Of a stretch of 21,603 nucleotides of DNA, positions 6,230 to 13,713 are shown piece by piece (the first letter of the stretch is position 1; the number at the start of each line of letters is the position of its first letter). Source of the stretch: DASUFI01 sp036274635 (GTDB taxonomy: Bacteria; Planctomycetota; B15-G4); NCBI GenBank assembly GCA_036274635.1, contig DASUFI010000215.1:1-21603 (forward strand). The letters run 5' to 3'. A program made the position numbers and the translations under genes. The notes under the pieces were generated by a model, which was not told where the DNA came from, did no database searches, and saw nothing but the letters and a program-made list of their open reading frames with translations.

Positions 6230-8230
6230 ATGAGCACCCGGAAGCGATCCCGCCCTCCCCCTCCGGCCTCCGCCCCGCCCGTGGGGCCCCCCGAGGTCTT
6301 CCGCGGCCTCGTCCTCAACGACTTCCAGCGCCAGGCGCTGGGGCCGCTGCGCGAGGGCCGGCCCGTGCTGCTGGCGGCCCCCACCGGGGCGGGCAAGACG
6401 CTGGTGGCCGAGATCGCCATCGAGCTGGCGCTGCAGAAGGGGCGCCGCGCCATCTACACCGCACCGGTCAAGGCGCTCTCCAACCAGAAGTACCGCGACT
6501 TCAAGGCGCTCGCGCCCGAGGGCGTGGGGATCATGACCGGCGACGTCACGATCCACGGCGCGGCGCCCGTGCTGATCATGACCACGGAGATCTTCCGCAA
6601 CACGATCTTCGAGAGCCCGGCCAGCCTGGACGACGTGGACACCGTCGTGTTCGACGAGATCCACTACATGGACGACCTCGAGCGCGGCACGGTGTGGGAG
6701 GAGTCCATCATCTTCGCGCCCCCGCACATCCGCTTCGTGTGCCTGTCGGCCACGATCAGCAACCTGGAGCAGTTCGGGGAGTGGATCACGAAGACGCGGG
6801 GAACGGAGCTGGCCATCATCCGCCACCGCGAGCGGCCCGTGCCGCTGGACCACTACGCCTACCTGCCGGGGCTGGGGCTCAAGCGCATGGACGCGCGGCT
6901 GCAGCTGCCGCACCAGGGCCGCGGGCGCAACGGGCCGCGCGTCGACCGCAACGCCGTGGTGGAGCTGCTGGCGCGCGACAAGAACCTGCCGGCGCTCTTC
7001 TTCTGCTTCTCGCGCCGCGAGTGCGAGCAGCGCGCGCGCGAGGTGGCGCGGCGGCGCACGCTGCTGGAGCCCGAGGCGGCCAACACCATCGAGCGGCTCT
7101 TCGACTCGATCTGCGACACCTTCGAGATCGTGCCCGACGAGCAGCTCGAGGAGCTGCGCAGCCTGGTGCGCCACGGCATCGCCTTCCACCACGCCGGCAT
7201 GCTCCCGCTGCACAAGGAGCTGGTCGAGCGGCTGTTCACCTCGGGCCTGCTGCAGCTGCTCTTCGCGACCGAGACCTTCAGCCTGGGCATCAACATGCCG
7301 GCGCGCACGGTGGTGTTCTCGTCGCTGCGCAAGTTCGACGGCACCGGCTTCTCCACCCTCAAGGTGCGCGAGTACCAGCAGATGGCGGGCCGCGCCGGGC
7401 GGCAGGGCCTGGACGCGCGCGGCCTCGTCATCTCCATCCTCGAGGACGACCGCGTGCAGCCGCGCGAGATCCAGCGCCTCGTGGGCAACGACGTCGAGCC
7501 CATTCTCTCGCGCTTCAACCTCTCCTACAGCACCCTCATCAACCTGCACCGCACGCTGGGGCCGCGGCTGCACGAGGCCTGGGAGCGCAGCTTCAACAAC
7601 TTCCAGTGGGCCAGCATGAGCGGCAAGAAGCGCGCCAAGAACGAGGAGAAGCAGCGCCAGGCCATCGACCGCCGCATGCAGCTGCTGCGCGAGCTGGGCT
7701 ACGTCACGCCGGAGGGCATCACGCCCAAGGGCGAGATCGCGGCCGTGATCAACGGCTACGAGCTGCCCGTGGCCGAGCTGGTCGAGTCGCGGCTGCTGGA
7801 GTTCCTGGACGAGCTGCAGATCTGCATCGTGTTCGCCGGCCTTGCCCACGAGGAGCGCAAGCACGAGCTCTATCGCCGTCTCCCGGCGCACGCGCTGGGC
7901 GAGCACCGCCACGACATCGAGCAGGTCGTCGGGCGGCTGGTCGAGCGCGAGCGAGCGCTGGGGATCCCGCCCTCGATCCGGCCCATCGACTTCCGACTCG
8001 GCTCGGCGCTCTCCGCGTGGTGCCGCGGCGCGGGCTTCGAGGAGCTGCGCGACCACACGACTGTGCCGCCGGGCGACCTGGTGCGCGTCATGCGGCTGAC
8101 GGTGCAGCTGCTGCGGCAGCTGCGCGGGGCGCTGCCGCGAGGGTCGGCGGTGATCAACACGCTGGATCGGGCGCGCGATTTGCTGAACCGCGACGAGGTG
8201 GATGCGGCGCGGCAGTTGAGCCTGGGGTAG
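6230..8230 (+). CDS. Ski2/HelY-like DExH-box RNA helicase
   Basis: A 666-residue superfamily 2 helicase. The motifs appear in order: APTGAGKT (Walker A, residues 50-57), APVKALSNQKYRDF (Ia), TTEIFRN (Ib), DEIHYM (motif II, from residue 142), SATISN (III), FFCFSRREC (IV), LFATETFSLGINMPARTV (V) and QMAGRAGRQGLD (VI). The Ia, V and VI sequences and the DEIH box are those of Ski2/Mtr4 relatives, such as bacterial HelY, which unwind RNA. A helical C-terminal part (LINLHRTLGPRLHEAWERSF onward) resembles the DSHCT-type region. It is shorter than actinobacterial HelY (about 900 residues). An in-frame ATG at 6197 would add 11 residues; the ATG at 6230 is preferred because the Arg/Pro-rich N-terminus begins there. 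The RNA substrate is unknown. Confidence 0.88.
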   Translation: MSTRKRSRPPPPASAPPVGPPEVFRGLVLNDFQRQALGPLREGRPVLLAAPTGAGKTLVAEIAIELALQKGRRAIYTAPVKALSNQKYRDFKALAPEGVGIMTGDVTIHGAAPVLIMTTEIFRNTIFESPASLDDVDTVVFDEIHYMDDLERGTVWEESIIFAPPHIRFVCLSATISNLEQFGEWITKTRGTELAIIRHRERPVPLDHYAYLPGLGLKRMDARLQLPHQGRGRNGPRVDRNAVVELLARDKNLPALFFCFSRRECEQRAREVARRRTLLEPEAANTIERLFDSICDTFEIVPDEQLEELRSLVRHGIAFHHAGMLPLHKELVERLFTSGLLQLLFATETFSLGINMPARTVVFSSLRKFDGTGFSTLKVREYQQMAGRAGRQGLDARGLVISILEDDRVQPREIQRLVGNDVEPILSRFNLSYSTLINLHRTLGPRLHEAWERSFNNFQWASMSGKKRAKNEEKQRQAIDRRMQLLRELGYVTPEGITPKGEIAAVINGYELPVAELVESRLLEFLDELQICIVFAGLAHEERKHELYRRLPAHALGEHRHDIEQVVGRLVERERALGIPPSIRPIDFRLGSALSAWCRGAGFEELRDHTTVPPGDLVRVMRLTVQLLRQLRGALPRGSAVINTLDRARDLLNRDEVDAARQLSLG

Positions 8231-8254
8231 GGTCGACGGCCACGGAGGTGGGAG

Positions 8255-8830
8255 ATGCTGCGCTTGACATTGCTGCTGCTCCTGACGCTCGCGGTCGCGC
8301 CCGTCAAGGTCTGCACCATCCCCTTGGCGGATCTGGTCGCTCGGTGTCCCCTCATCCTCGTGGGCCGCGTGGAGCGAATCGCCGAGACGCCGCACGACGG
8401 CAAGGTGGCCGTCGTCACCGTCGTCGGAGTCGTCAAGGGCGACAAGACGCTGGAAAGTGTCTACGTCCTCGCATCGCGCCTCTGGACCTGCGATGCCAGC
8501 GGAGCCGTCGCAGGCGAGACCGCGCTTCTCTTTCTATCTGACGGCCCGGGCCTCGACCTCAAAGACGGCCTCGTCGACGCGGCACGCGAGTTCGTCGGGC
8601 CCGCTCCGCTCTACTTCGAGGCACACGCCGGCCGAGGACGCATGCCGATCCACGAGGGCTCGGCCGACCTTCACGTCGCGGCGCTGGGTGACATCGACGA
8701 GGTCCGCGCCTGGCCCAGCACGTGCAAAGCCTGCACGCTGCCGCATCAATGCCCGCTCGCGGACGTGCTGGCGAACGTCCATCGGATCCTCGACGAGCAG
8801 GCTGAGGCCGTCGCGCCCGCGCCGCGCTGA
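8255..8830 (+). CDS. Secreted protein of unknown function
   Basis: A 191-residue protein with a clear N-terminal signal sequence (MLRLTLLLLLTLAVAPVKVC); the Cys near its end could be a lipobox-like residue, but the surrounding motif is poor. The mature part begins with ADLVARCPLILVGRVERI, then a V-rich strand, VVKGD, and GETALLFLSDG. That order (surface-exposed 'VGRV', 'VVKGD', 'LLFL') recurs in secreted hypothetical proteins of environmental bacteria, but I cannot name a domain. Five Cys residues remain after the signal, including the C-x2-C in TCKACT. The start is well supported by GGAGGTG about 4 nt before the ATG. The gene begins 24 nt after the helicase stop, so both may share a transcript. 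Confidence 0.7.
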   Translation: MLRLTLLLLLTLAVAPVKVCTIPLADLVARCPLILVGRVERIAETPHDGKVAVVTVVGVVKGDKTLESVYVLASRLWTCDASGAVAGETALLFLSDGPGLDLKDGLVDAAREFVGPAPLYFEAHAGRGRMPIHEGSADLHVAALGDIDEVRAWPSTCKACTLPHQCPLADVLANVHRILDEQAEAVAPAPR

Positions 8831-8876
8831 GCGCCCATCTACCGGCGCCCGGGGCCGCTGTGGTCCAATCGCCCCC

Positions 8877-10310
<1,434 letters not shown>

Positions 10311-10319
10311 CGCGCGCCC

Positions 10320-10892
10320 TCAGCTCGGCGTGAAGGGCAGGCTGCCCTCCTTCACCTTGTGGCCCTTGATCCTGAAGCCGCCGTAGAACGGGTCGGCGCC
10401 GTTGGCGGAGCCGTCGATGGTCTCGCCGCCCAGCGTCTTGATCCTGGCCTTCTTCAGCTTGCCGCCCTTCTTGAACTTGAGGTCGAAGAAGAGCGTCGCG
10501 CGCCCCGACAGGAACTTGCCGCTGGCGAGCGTCAGTGTCATGGGCATGTCCACCGCCATCTGGTCGCCGTTGGCCGGGCCGATGAAGGCCTGCGTGCCCG
10601 TGTCCGAGAGGGCCCAGACCTTGCCGTTCTGCCTGGTCCACAGCTGCCAGTCGAAGGTGAAGCCGCTGGGCGCGCCGTCGTCGGGCGCGAGCGTCAGCAG
10701 CAGGAAGGCCTTGGTCGAGACGCTGGCCTTCTTGAACTTGAGGTTGTCGGTGTTCAGCGTCCGGCCCGGGGCGTGCACGTCCAGCTTGAACCATTGGCCG
10801 TCGAGGGGCACGAGTTGGGCCGCGGCGGGCGTTGCGGCGGCCAGCAGCAGCGCCAGGGCGGTGAGGCGGCGGGCGAAGGGACACAGGAACAT
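10320..10892 (-). CDS. Secreted protein of unknown function, beta-rich
   Basis: A 190-residue protein with a textbook signal peptide: MFLCPFARR, a long Ala/Leu stretch, and cleavage probably after TPAAA near residue 25. The mature part is rich in Lys, Gly and short hydrophobic strands. It contains two related pieces, LKFKKASVS and DLKFKKGGKLKKARIKTLGG, around a central region (FDWQLWTRQNGKVWALSDTG) that suggests a repeated beta structure. I do not recognise the family and assign no function. Export to periplasm or outside is the only supported role. GGAG lies about 11 nt before the ATG at 10892. The 224 bases upstream contain a doublet of palindromic repeats. It lies downstream of the EamA gene on the same strand and may be separately expressed. 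Confidence 0.65.
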   Translation of the reverse strand: MFLCPFARRLTALALLLAAATPAAAQLVPLDGQWFKLDVHAPGRTLNTDNLKFKKASVSTKAFLLLTLAPDDGAPSGFTFDWQLWTRQNGKVWALSDTGTQAFIGPANGDQMAVDMPMTLTLASGKFLSGRATLFFDLKFKKGGKLKKARIKTLGGETIDGSANGADPFYGGFRIKGHKVKEGSLPFTPS

Positions 10893-10948
10893 GACGGTCG
10901 GCTCCACGGGGCGGATCGTGCGGCGGAGCCGGCATGTTGCCACGTCCC

Positions 10949-11086
10949 GGCGCCGCGCGGCGACGGAAGCGTCGCATATGCACTGCATGTGCGTCGCTTC
11001 CGTTCCGGGGGACGCGGGCGGGCGCCGCGCGGCGACGGAAGCGTCGCATGCGCGTCGCACATGCGTCGCTTCAGTTCCGGGGACGC
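10949..11086. repeat. Doublet of 66-67 bp repeats, each centred on a 41-bp quasi-palindrome
   Basis: Copies at 10949-11015 and 11021-11086 share the opening GGCGCCGCGCGGCGACGGAA and the closing TTCCGGG-GACGC with a period of about 72. Each holds a 41-base quasi-palindrome: 10963-11003 (18 of 20 arm positions pair) and 11035-11075 (17 of 20). The arms read GGAAGCG-x-CGCA in both. Arrangement and size resemble REP/BIME-type intergenic repeats. The doublet lies between the EamA gene and the secreted-protein gene, both on the minus strand. Confidence 0.85.
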
Positions 11087-11116
11087 CGACAGGCCCCGCG
11101 CCGCGCGCGCCGGCCC

Positions 11117-12010
11117 TCAGGCGGCCGCCGGCGCCCTCGGTGGAACCGAGACGAGCCACAGGCCGGCCAGCACGAAGGCGCCGGTCACGGCCTCGCTCCA
11201 GTGCATCTCCTCGCGCAGCAGCGTCAGGCCGAGCAGCATGGCCACGAAGGGCTGCAGCATGACGTAGGCCGCCGTCGTGCTGGCGTGCGTGCGGGCCAGG
11301 ACGATGGTGTTCAGCAGGTAGGCCAGCACGGTCGGGAACAGCAGGATGCCGGCCAGCGCCCACCACTGCACCGGCTGCGCGGCGGGCGGCACCCAGGTGA
11401 TGTCCAGCGCGAACCACGGCATGACCAGCGCGCCGAAGACGAAGAGCCAGGCCACGACGACCAGCTGCGGCAGCCGCGAGAGCACGCCCTTGGCCAGCAC
11501 CAGGTAGAAGCTGTAGCTGATGGCGTTGACCACGATGAAGAGGTCGCCCAGCGCGGTGCTCCCGCCGGCCGTGGTCCGCCGCACCAGCCTCAGCAGGAAG
11601 AGCAGCGCGACGCCCGCGACCGCCAGCCCGATGCCGCCCAGCCTGCGCGCGGTGGCCCGCTCGCGCCGCAGCAGCACCGCGATGGCCGTGGTCGCGACGG
11701 GGATCACCGTGATGAGCAGGCCGGCGTTGACGGAGGTCGTGCGCGACAGGCCCTCGAGGAAGAGGAACTGGTTCACGATGACGCCCAGCAGCGCGAGGCC
11801 GAAGAGGCGCAGCAGCTCGGCGGCGGGCGGCAGCGCGGCGCGCCCGTGCCGCGCGAGGGCGAGGGCCATCAGCACGCCGCTGCCCACGAGCAGCCGCCAG
11901 ACCAGCACGGCCTCGGGCGAGAAGGTGGGCATCGCAATCTTGCCCAGGGCGGGGAAGACGCCGAAGCACAGTTGCACGAGGATGAGCAGACGGCGGGTGG
12001 CGGCGTCCAT
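11117..12010 (-). CDS. EamA/DMT-superfamily transporter
   Basis: A 297-residue integral membrane protein with about ten hydrophobic segments in two similar halves, the EamA duplication. Half 1 starts LILVQLCFGVFPALGKIAM and includes the conserved NQFLFLEGLSRTTSVNAGLL. Half 2 starts LFIVVNAISYSFYLVLAKGV and includes LNTIVLARTHASTTAAYVML with the final LREEMHWSEAVTGAFVLAGL. Members export or import small metabolites by exchange or proton coupling; the substrate cannot be read from the sequence. A basic loop (RRERATARR) lies between the halves. It starts 70 nt after the stop of the upstream radical SAM gene on the same strand; that gap can fold on 12012-12020 with 12052-12060 (9-bp stem), so coupling of the two genes is uncertain. 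Confidence 0.85.
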   Translation of the reverse strand: MDAATRRLLILVQLCFGVFPALGKIAMPTFSPEAVLVWRLLVGSGVLMALALARHGRAALPPAAELLRLFGLALLGVIVNQFLFLEGLSRTTSVNAGLLITVIPVATTAIAVLLRRERATARRLGGIGLAVAGVALLFLLRLVRRTTAGGSTALGDLFIVVNAISYSFYLVLAKGVLSRLPQLVVVAWLFVFGALVMPWFALDITWVPPAAQPVQWWALAGILLFPTVLAYLLNTIVLARTHASTTAAYVMLQPFVAMLLGLTLLREEMHWSEAVTGAFVLAGLWLVSVPPRAPAAA

Positions 12011-12080
12011 CGCGGGCCGGGGCGGGGAGGGCGCCCCGTTGTAGCTCAGCGCCGGCCCGCTTCGAGGGGCCGCGCGGCGG

Positions 12081-13511
12081 TCAGCCCGCCGTCTCGGCGC
12101 TGCTGCGCACCAGACCGACGTAGCGGCGGAAGCGCTGCAGCAGCAGCTGGGGCCGCCTGAGCTCGCGCAGCAGGCGCCGCGGCCGCATGTAGAAGCGGCG
12201 ATAGGCCGTGCGGATGGCGTCCGACACCTGCGTGTCGGTCATGGCCTGGGCCACTCCCACCGGCGTGGTGCCGGAGAACCTGCTGTAGTCGAAGTCCTCC
12301 TCGCGCCCGGCGCGGGACTCCTTGTAGAGCTTGGTGTCCGGGTAGGGCGTCACGGCCGTGAACTGCACGCTGTCCGGGTCGAGGAAGACGGCCAGGTCCA
12401 TCGTCTGGCGCGCCTGCTCGGGCGTCTCCTCGGGGAAGCCGATCATGAAGAAGCCGCGCGTGGCCATGCCGTGCTTGCGGCAGGTGTCCACGACGATCTT
12501 GGCGTGCTCCCAGGTCTTGATCTTGCCGCGGCTGTACTTCTTCTGCAGCTCGTCGTTGCCCGACTCGAGGCCGAAGGACACCGAGACGCAGCCGGCGCGG
12601 GCCATGGCGGCGAGCACCTCCTCGTCCAGCGTCTTGATGGCCGTCTCGCACTGCCACTTGAGCGGCAGGCCGGCGGCCTCGATCAGGCCGCACAGCTCCA
12701 GCGTGCGCTCGCGCGAGCCGGCGAAGAGCGGGTCGCGGAAGACGATGTTGCGCACGCGGTGCTTGTCGGACAGCTCGCGCATCTCCGCGAAGACGCTGGC
12801 CGCCGAGCGGCCGCGCCACGGGATGCCCTGCGCGACGACGTAGCCGCAGTAGGTGCAGTTGATCGGGCAGCCGCGTGAGGAGGCGATGGTCTGGATCGGC
12901 CCGGCCATCGTGGGGATGCGGTAGGGCGCGCTGGGCACCAGGTGGCGCGCGGGGAAGGGCAGCGCGTCCAGCTCGGGGCCCTTGAGCAGCGGGCGATCGG
13001 GATTGCTCACGATCTCCGCGCCGCGCCGCACGGTGAGGCCGGCCACCGCCAGCGGGTCGCGGCCGGCCGCCAGCTCGCGCACCATCTCCGCCACCGTGTG
13101 CTCGGGCTCGCCGCGCACGACCGCGTCGACGCGGCTGCCGTGCATGGCCATGTCCGGCACCTTGCTGCCCTGGCTGCCGGTGATGAAGGTCAGCGCGCCG
13201 GGCGCGGCCTGCTTGATGCGGTCGACCAGCCGCAGGTCGAGCTGGATGGTGGCGCTGCTGGTGGCCAGCCCGACGACGGCTGGCGGCGGGCTGCCTAGCT
13301 GCGCCAGCACCTGCTCGGGCGACAGGCCGGCGGCCTCGGCATCCACGACGCGCACGCGGTGGCCGTCACGCTCCAGGATCGCGGCGACGTACAGCAGGTC
13401 CAAGGGCGGGTAGCACAGCCCCTCGCCCACGATCATGCCGAAGCCGCCCATGAGGCCGCGGCTGACGCGCTGGGACGGGGGCGGCGGCGGGTTGACGAGC
13501 AGGACGTCCAT
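12081..13511 (-). CDS. Cobalamin-binding-type radical SAM protein
   Basis: A 476-residue protein. The N-terminal B12-binding-like domain has MDVLLVNPPPPPSQ, YPPLDLLYVAAILERDGHRV and VVGLATSSATIQLDL. A radical SAM barrel follows, with the cluster motif C215-x3-C219-x2-C222 (SRGCPINCTYC). Later blocks are IVFRDPLFAGSRERTLELC, CETAIKTLDEEVLAAMARAG, SFGLESGNDELQKKYSRG and FFMIGFPEETPEQARQT. These match the BchE/hopanoid-type group (often called 'B12-binding domain-containing radical SAM protein'). A short basic C-terminal tail (RPRRLLRELRRPQLLLQRFR) is likely peripheral. The reaction is unknown; methyl transfer to unactivated carbon or ring rearrangement are typical of the family. The start at 13511 is fixed by the conserved VLLVNPPP. 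The N-terminus has five consecutive prolines, a possible ribosome-stalling stretch. Confidence 0.88.
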   Translation of the reverse strand: MDVLLVNPPPPPSQRVSRGLMGGFGMIVGEGLCYPPLDLLYVAAILERDGHRVRVVDAEAAGLSPEQVLAQLGSPPPAVVGLATSSATIQLDLRLVDRIKQAAPGALTFITGSQGSKVPDMAMHGSRVDAVVRGEPEHTVAEMVRELAAGRDPLAVAGLTVRRGAEIVSNPDRPLLKGPELDALPFPARHLVPSAPYRIPTMAGPIQTIASSRGCPINCTYCGYVVAQGIPWRGRSAASVFAEMRELSDKHRVRNIVFRDPLFAGSRERTLELCGLIEAAGLPLKWQCETAIKTLDEEVLAAMARAGCVSVSFGLESGNDELQKKYSRGKIKTWEHAKIVVDTCRKHGMATRGFFMIGFPEETPEQARQTMDLAVFLDPDSVQFTAVTPYPDTKLYKESRAGREEDFDYSRFSGTTPVGVAQAMTDTQVSDAIRTAYRRFYMRPRRLLRELRRPQLLLQRFRRYVGLVRSSAETAG

Positions 13512-13523
13512 GGTGTGGGCCGA

Positions 13524-13532
13524 ATCCTATCA
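13524..13532 (-). promoter_or_regulatory. Candidate extended -10 promoter for the 13511 gene
   Basis: On the minus strand TGATAGGAT is an extended -10 type element, 12 nt before the ATG at 13511. If used, the transcript would be almost leaderless. No good -35 is present, and the match is only 4/6 in the hexamer. It is the only AT-leaning stretch in this divergent gap. Confidence 0.25.
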
Positions 13533-13561
13533 CCCGGAGAGGCGGCGGACGGCCTCTTCGC

Positions 13562-13625
13562 GCGTTCCGGGCCGTCGGCTTGAGCGCCGCAAGTGCCGCA
13601 GCCCGCCCCACTTGGCCCGGAACGC
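13562..13625. repeat. Inverted repeat with 12-bp perfect arms in a divergent gap
   Basis: GCGTTCCGGGCC (13562-13573) is repeated as its exact complement at 13614-13625, with a 40-base spacer. It lies between the divergent radical SAM and secreted-protein genes, where a regulator site or a folded leader would be expected. Function unknown. Confidence 0.6.
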
Positions 13626-13713
13626 ACCGGCGGGCCGCCGATCGTGTTGCACACACCCGCGACGTCGCACCAGGGAGTCCAACTTGAGGCCAGCCAGCCG
13701 GCTCGCGCGCACG

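Noticed and set aside
5243..8395. A 1050-codon open frame on the minus strand across the helicase and FtsQ-like genes
   Set aside because: It is antisense to a helicase with all motifs in order. Its translation is dominated by His, Arg, Ala and Gly, as expected for shadow frames in GC-rich DNA, and no domain is visible.
12039..12050. TTGTAGCTCAGC, which looks like the D-arm of a tRNA
   Set aside because: No partner for the D stem, no anticodon arm and no GTTCGA T-loop follow at the right distances; the bases belong to a GC-rich foldable gap.
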